Assembly (NCBI GenBank): GCA_002154655.1
Contig: NGUZ01000006.1
Span: forward strand, 1 to 64,000
DNA length: 64,000 nt
Direction of reading: 5' to 3'
Source: Corynebacterium kefirresidentii
Lineage (GTDB): Bacteria; Actinomycetota; Actinomycetes; Mycobacteriales; Mycobacteriaceae
Under the pieces are notes generated by a model, which was not told the DNA's origin, ran no database searches, and worked only from the letters and a program-made list of their open reading frames with translations. A program made the translations under genes and the position numbers. The stretch's first letter is position 1, and every line of letters starts with the position of its first letter. Positions 1 through 9,167 of the stretch are shown piece by piece.

Positions 1-192
1 CACAAAAAATAAAAAGTACATTGGCACACTATTGAGTTCTCAAACATCATCACCACACAACATCCACACGCTTTCGCATGTATATCGTCGTGAGCAAAAA
101 ATTTATTTTGTCAGGGCCTGTTTTCCTATCGCCGCTTCAGCCAGGAACTTTCTTGTTCCTGTGGGGCGCTGTCGGTCGCGCTGACTCGTATT
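1..192 (-). promoter_or_regulatory. rRNA operon leader, upstream of a 16S gene just off the left edge
   Basis: Read on the minus strand, positions 46-25 give TGTTTGAGAACTCAATAGTG followed by TG. This is the conserved motif of actinobacterial rrn leaders. The last bases at the window edge read TTTTTTGTG, which is how corynebacterial 16S rRNA begins before GAGAGTTTGATC, so the mature 16S gene starts at or within a few bases of position 1. A perfect 7-bp hairpin (142-148 with 155-161) lies in the leader. No protein gene is visible here. The rRNA genes are outside the window, so only the leader is annotated. Confidence 0.8.
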
Positions 193-221
193 AAGTTACA
201 CAGCGCCTCAAATAAACACAA
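193..221 (-). promoter_or_regulatory. candidate rRNA operon promoter
   Basis: On the minus strand TTGTGT (221-216) and TAACTT (198-193) are separated by 17 bp, giving a sigma-A-like -35/-10 pair. It points into the rRNA leader, about 190 nt before the predicted 16S start. This position is usual for rrn P1-type promoters. Other promoters may exist upstream. Confidence 0.45.
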
Positions 222-251
222 ATCCCCAGGCCAATTACTATTTTAAGGGCT

Positions 252-1223
252 TTAGGATACGCCCATCCAGCCACTCATTCCGCCACCGTGGACATTTGCT
301 CGGCGAATGTAGCTGGGGAGAGTCAATGCCCATACTGCATAGAAGGCTACCGCCAAGAAGAACGTGGCAATTGCGGAGATGGGGGTTTGGACATAAATGA
401 CGACTATTCCGGCTATGAGGACCGCATAGAGGATGAATAGGTACCAGTTCTTCGTTCCCAGAAATTCCAGCGTGACCAAAACCGGGGCGCAGGTCGCACT
501 AAGCAATGCGATGGCCGTAACGAGTTCACTGTCATTCGTCAGTGCGGCGCTGATACTGATGGCTGCGAGGACAGGTATCAGGCCGAGCACTGCAGTATGT
601 CGGGCCCAATCTCTACGACTTCCTCCCATAACCGTGTATTCGCGGAGGGATTTTCTTAAGCTGTCCAAGACCGCCCCGAGCAGCACAAAAGTCAGTACCC
701 AGATGAAGATGCCGAGGAATTCGAGCACTGAAGCCGCGTCCTCATACTGGTAGAGAACTAAGCCAATTATCTGCGCTAAGCACGCTCCACACCATGCTTT
801 GGCCTGCGGTCGATAGATCGTTTGCCCGGCCAAGTTGTGGGGGAGCCAACCAAATCCGCTCGAAGGTTGCACGCCAACAGTGGTGTACCCGGAGCGTTTC
901 GGCGTGGCGCTGCGATACATGGCCCATAGCGCCGCGACCGCATAGACAGGCAATGCCCACCACAGCTGCACGGTAATCGCACCTACGGCTGCCGCTAGTG
1001 TGAATAGTGCGACGAGAATGCGACGATGTTCGTTCCAGATTTTCGAACCCAGGCCCACTAGTTGATATTTCTGAAAGTCAGGCTGCAGGGAGAGCACGAG
1101 CCCCAGGGAAGCGATAACGGGGAGCACGCTCCATGTTCCCTCTGCCATGACTGGCATGACCAATAATGCGAACAGGAAAAAGGCCCAGAGCCACCAATCG
1201 CCTAGGTACCACAGGAGTTTCAT
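252..1223 (-). CDS. ABC transporter membrane subunit (GntR/ABC operon)
   Basis: A 323-residue polytopic membrane protein with roughly eight to ten hydrophobic helices spread over its whole length, and no recognisable soluble domain. Its start codon overlaps the stop of the upstream ATPase gene in an ATGA arrangement, so the two are translationally coupled. I infer it is the permease of a YtrA-type GntR/ATPase/permease operon. Such systems often respond to cell-wall-active compounds or move an unidentified substrate. The substrate cannot be read from the sequence. Confidence 0.7.
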   Translation of the reverse strand: MKLLWYLGDWWLWAFFLFALLVMPVMAEGTWSVLPVIASLGLVLSLQPDFQKYQLVGLGSKIWNEHRRILVALFTLAAAVGAITVQLWWALPVYAVAALWAMYRSATPKRSGYTTVGVQPSSGFGWLPHNLAGQTIYRPQAKAWCGACLAQIIGLVLYQYEDAASVLEFLGIFIWVLTFVLLGAVLDSLRKSLREYTVMGGSRRDWARHTAVLGLIPVLAAISISAALTNDSELVTAIALLSATCAPVLVTLEFLGTKNWYLFILYAVLIAGIVVIYVQTPISAIATFFLAVAFYAVWALTLPSYIRRANVHGGGMSGWMGVS

Positions 1224-2023
1224 GCCCTCTCCTCCAATGCCAGTACCGCACGCTCCAAAGAGACCTCATTGACACGCAGGCCGTAGGCCTGGGCAATGCG
1301 AAAAATGGGATCGGTCGAAGCGGAGCGGGCGTCGATAAGCACGCGTTCCCCTAAGGGTGTGGTTTGCCTACTCAGTGCAGGAAGGCCAAGCTCTTCGACC
1401 GCTGCGCTGAGGGACTCGGATGGTCCGGTAAGCTCCAGAATTCCCTCGATGAAGTCATCGATGGGACCGGAAATGGGGTTATCGCCCATCAGCGAGACGG
1501 TATCGAGGAGGCCCGCCACCTCATTGAGGTGATGGGTGGAAATGATCATGGTGCGGCCGTGTTCCTCACGCAGCACCTGATAAAAGAGCTCGCGGCGCTG
1601 TGTGTCAAGGCCGAGATAGGGTTCGTCGAGAAGCATGACTTCGCAGCCAGAAGCAACGGCGAAGATGAAGCCCACCGCAGACTTTTGCCCGCGGGACAGG
1701 GAAGAATAGGCCTTGGCTGGTACGTCGAAGCGAACCAGCAGCTCATTAAACCGCTCATCATCCCAATGCGGCCACCGTGCCTTTCCTATGACGCCCAGCT
1801 TTCCGATGCCCCAGGAATCCGGCAGTGGGTTATCAATCCCCATCAAAATGACCCGATTGAGAACCGATTGGTTATCAAAGGGCTTCTCTCCAAAGACCGT
1901 GATACCGCCTGATTGGATTTGGCCGGCGATCTTGCGCAGGAGCGTGGTTTTGCCTATGCCGTTGGGGCCAACTAGGCCGTGCGTCAGGCCATCGGCAAAG
2001 GTGAAATCTCGTGTCTTAATCAT
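1220..2023 (-). CDS. ABC transporter ATP-binding protein
   Basis: A 267-residue ATPase that should energise the downstream membrane subunit. Walker A GPNGIGKT lies at residues 19-26, the signature loop reads LSRGQ near residue 110, and Walker B is VMLLDEP. The N-terminus is shorter than usual: the first strand runs almost directly into the P-loop. The C-terminal 70 residues form an accessory domain. The start overlaps the stop of the GntR gene by 4 nt, so regulator, ATPase and permease form one transcription unit. Confidence 0.88.
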   Translation of the reverse strand: MIKTRDFTFADGLTHGLVGPNGIGKTTLLRKIAGQIQSGGITVFGEKPFDNQSVLNRVILMGIDNPLPDSWGIGKLGVIGKARWPHWDDERFNELLVRFDVPAKAYSSLSRGQKSAVGFIFAVASGCEVMLLDEPYLGLDTQRRELFYQVLREEHGRTMIISTHHLNEVAGLLDTVSLMGDNPISGPIDDFIEGILELTGPSESLSAAVEELGLPALSRQTTPLGERVLIDARSASTDPIFRIAQAYGLRVNEVSLERAVLALEERA

Positions 2024-2394
2024 GAGTACATTCCTCGGCTTTCTGCAACGCGATCAAATAGGTCATGAAGTTGGGCGCGGTGGTACCCCAGCCGCACAGC
2101 TTCATCCACGAGCGGGGCCATGTATTCCGCCGCAAAATCGGCCCTGCGGCGCTCGCGGATTTTCGCCAGGGCACCGTCTGCGACAAACATGCCGATGCCA
2201 CGGCGCTTATCCAGCACCCCGATATCCACCAGGAGGCTGATGCCTTTGCGGGCCGTGGCCGGGTTGATGTTGTGAAAATCAGCAAGCTCATTAGTGGAAG
2301 GGGCCCTATCCCCCTCGCCCAAGGTTCCGTCCACAATGGCGTCTTCCACCAAGGAAGCAATCTGGCGGAAGAGTGGTTGGGTGGAATTATCCAT
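2020..2394 (-). CDS. GntR-family (YtrA-type) transcriptional regulator
   Basis: A 124-residue regulator with an N-terminal winged helix (residues about 15-75, including STNELADFHNINPATARKG) and a short helical C-terminal tail. This layout is typical of the YtrA subfamily, which lacks a large effector domain. It is the first gene of the operon with the ABC ATPase and membrane subunit, so it most likely represses its own operon. A GAGGG Shine-Dalgarno lies 3 nt before the ATG. The inverted repeat just upstream is its probable operator. Confidence 0.88.
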   Translation of the reverse strand: MDNSTQPLFRQIASLVEDAIVDGTLGEGDRAPSTNELADFHNINPATARKGISLLVDIGVLDKRRGIGMFVADGALAKIRERRRADFAAEYMAPLVDEAVRLGYHRAQLHDLFDRVAESRGMYS

Positions 2395-2413
2395 TAACCC
2401 TCGGTTCGTTGGT

Positions 2414-2467
2414 TAGTTACTTGTGTAACCAACCATATCGGCAACAACCCACCTCTGCAATACTTCC
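2414..2467 (-). promoter_or_regulatory. GntR operon promoter with inverted-repeat operator
   Basis: An 8-bp perfect inverted repeat, GTTGGTTA then 10 bp then TAACCAAC, lies about 20-45 bp before the GntR start. A nested GTTAC-TTGT-GTAAC occurs inside it. On the minus strand a promoter-like TTGCAG, 17 bp, TATGGT lies directly upstream, so the repeat would cover the transcription start. Autorepression is inferred from this geometry. Confidence 0.55.
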
Positions 2468-2534
2468 GAAGAGAAAACTTTTTTGCCCCTACTGCGCTGG
2501 GATTTTGTCCAAGGTTATCGACGTTTTGTGACTA

Positions 2535-3695
2535 ATGGGGCACACTGGAAACTACAAAGAATTTTATTTAGAACAATTAGAACGGAACTTAGGAGCCATG
2601 CTTGAACGCACACTTGTCTTTGTCGATACCTCATACTTGCTCGCAAGCTTTTATAACTCATGGGACACCGGAGCTCGCGCGCAACTAGAAATCGATCTAC
2701 CCGAGGTGGTCAGCACCATGGGCGGGATGATCGAGAACCAACTGGGAACCCCGATCCAACGCCAATACTGGTATGACGGCATTCCCGATACCGGCCCGCA
2801 CCGCTACCAACGGGCGTTGCGCACCTGCGAAGGCGTACAACTACGCACTGGCCAGCTCATCGAATGGGGTGAGCGCCGCACCCAAAAGGCCGTGGATACC
2901 CGGTTGGTGGCGGATATGGTCATCGCCGCCATGAAGGGTCAATTCACTGACTTTGTCCTCGTCAGCGGCGATGCAGACATGATTCCCGGTGCCCAAGCGG
3001 CCGTGGACAATGGCATCCGCGTGCATCTTTATGGATTTGGCTGGGACTCCATGTCCTCCGCCCTGCGCCATGCGTGCGATTCCACCACCATTTTGGACCC
3101 GCGCGAGGACTTCGCAGACGCTATGGAACTGCAGGTCCTAGAAGGCCCGCTTCCTCCAGTGGTGCGCGAAAATGCGCAAAAAGATGGCGAGGAAATGCCG
3201 GAGCCGGACGAATGCGGCGAGCCTTCGGAGGTGGAAGCAGCCTTCGGCGCCACAGAAAAACCCACCCCGGCCCCGACGCCCAAGCCAGCTCCGCCCAAGG
3301 TGGATGCTGCAGCGGACTCCGCTGCCGAGGAGGACTCTCCCGCGGAGAAGCCGGCGCCCAAGCCATCCATGATGGCTCCTCGCCGCAAACTGCGCTCTAA
3401 ATATGTTCCGCTACCAGAAGAAGTGTGGAGCTCGGCTGGGTTCCAGTCCCCCTTTGACGTGGGCCAGCAATACGCCTCGTGGTGGTTCGATAACGCTGCT
3501 AGCACCGAGCAGCGCGACCAGGCACACCTGCTTTCGGGCGGCGGGCTTCCCCCGGAGATCGACCGCCCATTACTGCAATTTGCCTGCGAAACCCTGCACG
3601 AATACACCCTGACCGAAACTCAGCGCGTGAACCTGCGCGATGGTTTCCACTCGGGGATTCGTGGGGTTTTAATTAACGTTCGCCGGCAGAATTAA
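2535..3695 (+). CDS. NYN-domain (PIN-like) putative RNA-binding nuclease
   Basis: A 386-residue protein. Residues about 25-190 form an NYN/PIN-like domain with the conserved acidic positions FVDTSYL near the start and LVSGDADMIPG in the middle. Family members are metal-dependent RNases or RNA-binding proteins. A low-complexity Pro/Ala/Glu-rich linker (about 215-290) connects to a conserved C-terminal domain from about residue 300. An alternative start at 2598 begins directly with MLERTLVFVDTS and has AGGAG only 2 nt upstream. The longer start is kept because the extra residues form a plausible amphipathic helix. It stands alone, convergent with pspA. Confidence 0.8.
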   Translation: MGHTGNYKEFYLEQLERNLGAMLERTLVFVDTSYLLASFYNSWDTGARAQLEIDLPEVVSTMGGMIENQLGTPIQRQYWYDGIPDTGPHRYQRALRTCEGVQLRTGQLIEWGERRTQKAVDTRLVADMVIAAMKGQFTDFVLVSGDADMIPGAQAAVDNGIRVHLYGFGWDSMSSALRHACDSTTILDPREDFADAMELQVLEGPLPPVVRENAQKDGEEMPEPDECGEPSEVEAAFGATEKPTPAPTPKPAPPKVDAAADSAAEEDSPAEKPAPKPSMMAPRRKLRSKYVPLPEEVWSSAGFQSPFDVGQQYASWWFDNAASTEQRDQAHLLSGGGLPPEIDRPLLQFACETLHEYTLTETQRVNLRDGFHSGIRGVLINVRRQN

Positions 3696-4429
3696 TCGCC
3701 GGACTCGAGCTCTTTCTTCTTCTTAATATCCGCCCGGATGGCATCAAGGCGCGCAGTCGCCTTCATGTCATTGCCGGCGGCTTTAATCTCACTAATGCGA
3801 TCACCGCCGGTAGCATGCTGCAATTCTTGCGCGCCCAAGGCATCGGCGTAGCGCTTTTCAATCTTGGCGCGCACAGAATCAAGAGTAGGCACGGAATCAT
3901 CCGGGTTTAGCTGATTCATGGATTCAATGGCCTGGGCGTTCTTTTCTTGCATCGCTGCTTGATCCGCTTGGGCCTCCAGCTGGCTAACCTGGGCTAGCTG
4001 CTCCTTCAAGCGCGCCTCAGACTGCTGCTGCTGACTCTTGGCCTGCGCGGCAGCTTGCTCTGCGGCAGCGTACTGCTGCTTGACGTCTTCCAGTTCCTGC
4101 TCCACTGCAACCAGCTGAGAAGCAACAACTTCCGCAGCCTGGTTATATTCGGCAGCCTTTTGTGGATCCTCCGCCGCATCTGCCAGTTCCAATGCACGCT
4201 GGGTTTGAGATTGGTAGTCCTGCTGGGACTTCACCAGGCGGTCCATCTGCATTTCCAGCTGAGACTTATGGCCGATGATTTCTGCGGCGTGCTCAGAAAT
4301 CTGCTGGTGCTGCTCCTTGGCTGCCTGAACAGCCTGCTGGATCTGCACCTTCGGATCAGCGTTCTCATCAATCTTCTGATCGAAGGAACTCATCATGTAC
4401 TTCCAACCTTTGCTGAAAGGGTTAGCCAT
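3692..4429 (-). CDS. pspA: PspA/IM30-family membrane stress protein
   Basis: A 245-residue, almost entirely coiled-coil protein beginning MANPFSKGWKYMMSSFDQK, with long Gln/Ala/Glu-rich heptads from about 25 to 200. This is the architecture of PspA/IM30/Vipp1 proteins, which form ESCRT-III-like rods and protect a leaking cytoplasmic membrane. A good Shine-Dalgarno (AAAGGAGA) lies just upstream. It ends 4 nt inside the end of the convergent NYN gene and is separated from the upstream thioredoxin gene by a terminator. Confidence 0.85.
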   Translation of the reverse strand: MANPFSKGWKYMMSSFDQKIDENADPKVQIQQAVQAAKEQHQQISEHAAEIIGHKSQLEMQMDRLVKSQQDYQSQTQRALELADAAEDPQKAAEYNQAAEVVASQLVAVEQELEDVKQQYAAAEQAAAQAKSQQQQSEARLKEQLAQVSQLEAQADQAAMQEKNAQAIESMNQLNPDDSVPTLDSVRAKIEKRYADALGAQELQHATGGDRISEIKAAGNDMKATARLDAIRADIKKKKELESGD

Positions 4430-4445
4430 TATCTTCTCCTTTGGA

Positions 4446-4494
4446 AATAAAAAAGACGCTTTCTAGCGAGTTTAGCGATACTCACCAGAAAGCG
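4446..4494 (-). terminator. rho-independent terminator of the thioredoxin gene
   Basis: On the minus strand, 14-nt arms (4494-4481 and 4470-4457, with G-U pairs) enclose a 10-nt loop and are followed by TCTTTTTTATTT. The hairpin separates the thioredoxin gene from pspA. Confidence 0.8.
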
Positions 4495-4513
4495 CCGAGG
4501 AAGCTAGTAGGTA

Positions 4514-4882
4514 TTAGCCCTGCGCATTTTGCTCTTCTACCTGGCGGCGGACCTCTGCCATGTCGAGTTCCTTAACCTGCTTGAGTAGGTCTTCCAATGC
4601 TGCAGGGGGCAGCGCGCCAGCCTCACGGAATACCAAGATGCCATCGCGGAAAATCATCAGCGTTGGAATGGACTGAATCTCCAGTGCGGATGCGAGGCCC
4701 TGGTTAACCTCGGTATCCAGCTTGGCAAAGGTAGCATCCGTGTGCTCTTCGGAGGCCTTTTCAAAAACCGGTGCAAAGCGCTTGCACGGTCCGCACCAAT
4801 CGGCCCAAGCGTCTACGAGCGTAATGCCTTCGCCGGTAACGGTTTCTTCAAAGTTTTCTTCGGTGACATCGATAGTAGCCAT
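4514..4882 (-). CDS. trxA: thioredoxin
   Basis: A 122-residue thioredoxin with active site WCGPC near residues 31-35 and the cis-proline motif SIPT. It should keep cytoplasmic dithiols reduced. I chose the ATG at 4882 because AAAGGAG lies 11 nt upstream and the protein begins MATIDVTEENFEE, as in homologues. A longer open frame to 5044 runs across the copper operator and is not credible. It is divergent from copZ-copA and shares a 117-bp regulatory gap with it. Coupling a disulfide reductase to copper stress is therefore possible. Confidence 0.92.
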   Translation of the reverse strand: MATIDVTEENFEETVTGEGITLVDAWADWCGPCKRFAPVFEKASEEHTDATFAKLDTEVNQGLASALEIQSIPTLMIFRDGILVFREAGALPPAALEDLLKQVKELDMAEVRRQVEEQNAQG

Positions 4883-4941
4883 GCTTGTTCTAACTCCTTT
4901 GTGTTTCGCTTTATTCCCCAACGTACCTGAATAAACCTTGT

Positions 4942-4964
4942 CATATACCCCCTGGGGGTATATG
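4942..4964. promoter_or_regulatory. perfect 23-bp palindrome, CsoR-type copper operator candidate
   Basis: Arms CATATACCCCC and GGGGGTATATG flank a single central T. GC-run palindromes of the form TACCCCnnGGGGTA are the known operator type for the copper sensor CsoR. The site lies 35 bp before copZ and 60 bp before the divergent thioredoxin start. No csoR gene lies in the window, so the regulator would act in trans. Confidence 0.75.
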
Positions 4965-4999
4965 ATTGGCTGCGGAATCAACCCACAGGAAGGATTATT

Positions 5000-5200
5000 A
5001 TGAGCACCAAGAACTACACCGTAGAGGGCATGACCTGCGGACATTGCGAAATGTCAGTAAAGGAAGAAGTCGGCGAAATCTCCGGCGTTAGCGAAGTCAC
5101 TGCAGACCACACCACCGGCGCCGTCACGGTTACTGGCACCGATTTCACCGATGAACAGGTAGCGGCCGCTGTAACTGAGGCCGGCTACACGTTGAAGTAG
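5000..5200 (+). CDS. copZ: copper chaperone, heavy-metal-associated domain protein
   Basis: A 66-residue single HMA domain with metal-binding motif GMTCGHC near residues 10-16 and the usual beta-alpha-beta-beta-alpha-beta pattern. It should bind Cu(I) and hand it to the P-type ATPase encoded 8 bp downstream. A strong AGGAAGGA Shine-Dalgarno precedes the ATG. It lies directly behind the CsoR-type palindrome. Confidence 0.93.
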   Translation: MSTKNYTVEGMTCGHCEMSVKEEVGEISGVSEVTADHTTGAVTVTGTDFTDEQVAAAVTEAGYTLK

Positions 5201-5208
5201 GCACCGCC

Positions 5209-7362
5209 ATGTCCCACTTGGACCTTGGCGTCACGGGCATGACGTGCACTTCCTGCTCCTCCCGTGTCGAGCGCAAGCTAAACAAGCTCGAGGGTGTAAG
5301 CGCCAGCGTCAATTTCGCTACCGAGGCGGCGGCCATCGAGTATGACTCCCAGACGGTAAGTCCACAGGAGCTCATTTCGGTGGTTGAGGGCGCAGGTTAC
5401 GGCGCTTTCGACATGGCCGAGACGAAGGCAGAGGATCCCCAGCCTAAGAAGGATGATGGCGACGCGTTGCTGCGCCGCACCATTGTCGCCGGAGCTTTAT
5501 CACTGCCGCTCATGGTGGTATCGATGTCGCCGGCCCTGCAATTTCCCAATTGGCAGTGGGCCTGCGCCATCATCGCTACCATCGTCTACATCTTTGGTGG
5601 CGCGCCTTTCCACACCGCCACGTGGACGAACCTCAAGCACGGTTCTTTTACCATGGACACGCTTATCACCATGGGAACCTCAGCGGCCTATTTTTGGTCG
5701 CTGTGGGCGCTGTTTTTCGGCAACGCGGGCGAACCGGGCATGAAAATGCACATGACGCTGGACGCGAACGCGGCGCAGGTGGACCACATCTATTTCGAGT
5801 CCGTGGGCATGGTCATTACCTTCCTCCTGCTCGGCCGGTGGTTCGAGGCACGGGCCAAAGGCCAGTCCTCTGAGGCCCTGCGGGAGCTACTCTCCCTAGG
5901 AGCTAAGGAAGCTTCGGTGCTGCGCGAGGGAGGCGAGCAGCGCATTCCAATTGCCCAATTGCAGGTAGGCGATGTCTTCGTAGTACGCCCAGGCGAAAAG
6001 ATCGCCACCGATGGCATCGTCGTTGCCGGCAATTCGGCGGTCGACGCCTCCATGATTACCGGCGAGCCCGTGCCCGTTGAGGTCGGCTCCGGCGATGCAG
6101 TGACCGGCGCGACCATTAATGCCTCTGGCAAGCTTGAGGTTCGAGCGACCAAAGTGGGCGAGGATACAGTACTGGCCCAAATGGCCCAGCTGGTCACGGA
6201 TGCACAAACGTCCAAGGCACCAGTACAGCGCCTCGTGGACCGCATTGCGCAAGTCTTCGTCCCCGCGGTCATCGCCGTAGCAGTGCTGACACTCCTCGCC
6301 CATCTCCTCTTCGGCGGGGTGGCCCCAGCCTTTATCGCCGCGGTCTCCGTCCTCATCGTGGCTTGCCCCTGCGCTATGGGCTTGGCGACGCCCACAGCAA
6401 TCCTCGTCGGCACCGGCCGCGGCGCGCAACTGGGGCTTGTCATTAAAGGCCCGGAGATCCTGGAATCTACGCGGCAAATCGATACCATCGTCATGGATAA
6501 GACCGGCACAGTCACAGCCGGAGAGATGTCCGTTACCGCCGTACACGGTGACGTGCTCGAGCTGGCCGCGGCCGTCGAGCACAATTCCGAGCACCCCATC
6601 GCTCGCGCCATAGCCAAAGAGCGCGACGCTAAGCCGGCTACCGACTTCGCAGTGGTTCCGGGTGGCGTGGAAGGAACTGTGGAGGGGGCCCGGGTGGGCG
6701 TCGGCAAGCCGCAAGGCTCCTTGGGTGACTTAGAAGCACCGTTCCGCGAGGCACAAGATTCTGGTGCCACGCCGGTGGTTGTCTCCGTGGACGGCCAACC
6801 TGCCGGAATCATTGAGGTCCGCGATACTATCAAGCCGAGCTCGGCCGCCGCTGTGGCGCAGATGAAGGAGCTGGGGCTTACCCCTTACCTGCTGACCGGC
6901 GACAACGCTGGGGCCGCCCGCGCCGTTGCTGCCGAGGTGGGGATCGAACGCGTCAGCGCCGAGGTACTACCGGAAGACAAGGTAAACCACATCAAGGAGC
7001 TGCAGGCCGCGGGGCACACCGTGGCGATGGTGGGCGATGGCATTAACGACGCCGCCGCCCTTGCCCAGGCGGACCTTGGGCTCGCCATGGGCGCGGGTAC
7101 CGATGTTGCCATTGAGGCCTCCGATATCACCCTGATGAACGGCGATCTACGCTGCGCCGCTGACGCCATTCGGCTCTCGCGCCGCACGCTGGCAATTATT
7201 AAAGGCAACCTCTTCTGGGCCTTCGCCTATAACGTCGTACTCATTCCCGTGGCCGCGCTGGGCTGGCTCAACCCCCTACTGGCCGGCCTTGCCATGGCAC
7301 TGAGCTCGGTTTTTGTAGTTACCAACTCACTACGCCTGAAAGGTTTTTCTGTTCAGCGATAG
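5209..7362 (+). CDS. copA: copper-exporting P1B-type ATPase
   Basis: A 717-residue copper ATPase. One N-terminal metal-binding domain carries CTSC at residues 13-16. The transmembrane CPC is at 386-388, the phosphorylation motif DKTGT at 430-434, the HP dipeptide is in EHP near 465, and GDGIND is at 609-614. These are the hallmarks of Cu(I) export across the cytoplasmic membrane. It follows copZ by 8 bp with no obvious ribosome site of its own, so it is probably co-translated. Confidence 0.94.
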   Translation: MSHLDLGVTGMTCTSCSSRVERKLNKLEGVSASVNFATEAAAIEYDSQTVSPQELISVVEGAGYGAFDMAETKAEDPQPKKDDGDALLRRTIVAGALSLPLMVVSMSPALQFPNWQWACAIIATIVYIFGGAPFHTATWTNLKHGSFTMDTLITMGTSAAYFWSLWALFFGNAGEPGMKMHMTLDANAAQVDHIYFESVGMVITFLLLGRWFEARAKGQSSEALRELLSLGAKEASVLREGGEQRIPIAQLQVGDVFVVRPGEKIATDGIVVAGNSAVDASMITGEPVPVEVGSGDAVTGATINASGKLEVRATKVGEDTVLAQMAQLVTDAQTSKAPVQRLVDRIAQVFVPAVIAVAVLTLLAHLLFGGVAPAFIAAVSVLIVACPCAMGLATPTAILVGTGRGAQLGLVIKGPEILESTRQIDTIVMDKTGTVTAGEMSVTAVHGDVLELAAAVEHNSEHPIARAIAKERDAKPATDFAVVPGGVEGTVEGARVGVGKPQGSLGDLEAPFREAQDSGATPVVVSVDGQPAGIIEVRDTIKPSSAAAVAQMKELGLTPYLLTGDNAGAARAVAAEVGIERVSAEVLPEDKVNHIKELQAAGHTVAMVGDGINDAAALAQADLGLAMGAGTDVAIEASDITLMNGDLRCAADAIRLSRRTLAIIKGNLFWAFAYNVVLIPVAALGWLNPLLAGLAMALSSVFVVTNSLRLKGFSVQR

Positions 7363-7371
7363 TATTATCAC

Positions 7372-8673
7372 ATGCTCAGCCGCACCGAACGTCTCGATCG
7401 CCTTCCCGTCACCTCTAAGCACAAGCGCCTACTCCTAGGTTCTGGCCTTGGATGGGCGCTTGATGCTATGGATGTCGGGTTAATCTCCTTCATCATGGCC
7501 GCCCTTGCCGTTCACTGGGATCTAGGTGCCAGCCAGACTTCCTGGTTGGCCTCGGCAGGCTTTCTTGGCATGGCGCTCGGTGCAACCTTTGGCGGGTTGC
7601 TGGCGGATAAATTCGGCCGCCGCAATGTCTTTTCTCTCACCTTGCTTATCTACGGTTTGGCAACAGGGGCATCCGCGCTAGCTGGGGGACTAGCGGTTCT
7701 CATCTTCTTCCGATTCATCGTTGGGTTGGGCCTCGGAGCCGAGCTACCAGTTGCCTCCACGCTCATATCCGAATTCGCGCCTCGGCGGGTCCGCGGAAGG
7801 ATGGTAGTCATTCTCGAGGCATTCTGGGCATTGGGATGGATCCTTGCGGCCATCATCGGCACTTTCGTGGTGAGCACATCTGAATCCGGTTGGCGCTGGG
7901 CCCTGGCCATTGGCATGCTGCCAGCCGCGTATTCAATCTATGTGCGCCGCGGTCTACCAGAATCTGTGCGTTTCCTTGAATCCAAAGGCCGCCATGACGA
8001 GGCCGAAGCTATCGTTGCCAGTTTCGAAGCCGCGGCGGAAAATCGTCCGCTAGACGATGCCCTCCCAGAGCCCACACCTTCCCCCGCAGCGTCTATCTGG
8101 AGTCCGCAGCTACGAAGGAGGACCGCAGCGTTGTGGACCATTTGGTTCTGTGTAAACCTCTCCTACTATGGCGCCTTCATCTGGATTCCCTCTCTGCTAG
8201 TAGCCGACGGTTTCTCCCTAGTGAAGTCTTTTAATTTTACCCTCATTATCACCCTTGCCCAGCTGCCTGGCTACGCGGTGGCAGCTTGGCTCATCGAGCT
8301 CTGGGGCAGGCGGATAACCCTCGCGGTTTTCCTGCTCGGCTCGGCAGCAGCAGCCGGCCTATATGGAGCAGCAGCTACGGAAGCATTGATCATCCTGGCC
8401 GGTTGTCTGCTCTCCTTCTTCAACCTCGGCGCCTGGGGAGCCCTCTATGCCATCGGTCCGGAGCTGTATTCCACTTCATTGCGAGGGCGTGGTACAGGAG
8501 CGGCAGCAGGCTTCGGTAGGCTAGCATCTATTGCGGCGCCACTAATCGTCCCGCCACTGCTTGCTGCGGGTGGGACGGCCTGGTTATTTATTGTATTCGC
8601 CGCAGCATTTGGCATTGCGGCTGCCGCCGCCTTCAGTCTGCCCGAGCAGAAAGGAATAGCGCTTGCTCAGTAG
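7372..8673 (+). CDS. MFS transporter (aromatic acid / sugar porter type)
   Basis: A 433-residue major facilitator with about 12 transmembrane helices and a loop-2/3 motif GGLLADKFGRRN near residue 75. The overall pattern (GWALDAMDVGLISF in helix 1, RFIVGLGLGAELPVA in helix 4) resembles the aromatic-acid/niacin branch; the substrate is uncertain. It starts 9 bp after copA without a Shine-Dalgarno. A TATTAT hexamer 5 nt before the ATG may indicate a leaderless transcript. A role in copper handling is not implied. Confidence 0.85.
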   Translation: MLSRTERLDRLPVTSKHKRLLLGSGLGWALDAMDVGLISFIMAALAVHWDLGASQTSWLASAGFLGMALGATFGGLLADKFGRRNVFSLTLLIYGLATGASALAGGLAVLIFFRFIVGLGLGAELPVASTLISEFAPRRVRGRMVVILEAFWALGWILAAIIGTFVVSTSESGWRWALAIGMLPAAYSIYVRRGLPESVRFLESKGRHDEAEAIVASFEAAAENRPLDDALPEPTPSPAASIWSPQLRRRTAALWTIWFCVNLSYYGAFIWIPSLLVADGFSLVKSFNFTLIITLAQLPGYAVAAWLIELWGRRITLAVFLLGSAAAAGLYGAAATEALIILAGCLLSFFNLGAWGALYAIGPELYSTSLRGRGTGAAAGFGRLASIAAPLIVPPLLAAGGTAWLFIVFAAAFGIAAAAAFSLPEQKGIALAQ

Positions 8674-9166
8674 GCTCTCCCTCGCCGCGTGGACGGCCGT
8701 TATGGTCGCATTGACCACGCTCAAGCCTTTCTACCAAATCGGCTATTTGTGGAAACCGGAAAATCAGCGTGCGCGAGAACTGCGCTGGGTGCCGCTGGAT
8801 GAATTCTCCGGCGGCAGCTGGTTTGCTCCGCTATTTGAGTACGCGGGAAACACAGCCTTCTTTATCCCGTTTGGAATGCTGGTGTTTAGTCTGTGCCGTT
8901 CCATTAAAACCACTGCGGCGTGGGGATTTGGCCTGAGCCTAGTGCTGGAGGTTTGCCAATATGCGTTTGCGCTTGGGCGAACGGATATTGATGACCTCAT
9001 ATTTAACACCGTGGGCGCACTCATCGGTGCGGCGTTCGCCCGCCTATGTGGCGAACGCTTCTTCCCCGTCTGGCGCTGGTTAGCACTTGTCGCAGCTGCG
9101 GTTTTCCTCGTATTGGTCATCCTCGGCCCACGATTGGGCGATCCCAATGCGGTGGTCGACCTGTAA
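8663..9166 (+). CDS. VanZ-family membrane protein
   Basis: A 167-residue protein with about four transmembrane helices and the VanZ-like pattern (NTAFFIPFGML, then SLVLEVCQYAFALGRTDIDD). VanZ-like proteins are linked to low-level teicoplanin resistance, but most chromosomal members have no proven function. The TTG start at 8663 is chosen because AAAGGA lies about 7 nt upstream. It overlaps the MFS gene by 11 nt, so the two are probably co-expressed. Confidence 0.8.
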   Translation: MLSRLSLAAWTAVMVALTTLKPFYQIGYLWKPENQRARELRWVPLDEFSGGSWFAPLFEYAGNTAFFIPFGMLVFSLCRSIKTTAAWGFGLSLVLEVCQYAFALGRTDIDDLIFNTVGALIGAAFARLCGERFFPVWRWLALVAAAVFLVLVILGPRLGDPNAVVDL

Positions 9167-9167
9167 T

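Noticed and set aside
5790..6833. Long minus-strand open frame opposite copA
   Set aside because: Ser/Thr/Arg-rich shadow of copA, which has every catalytic motif.
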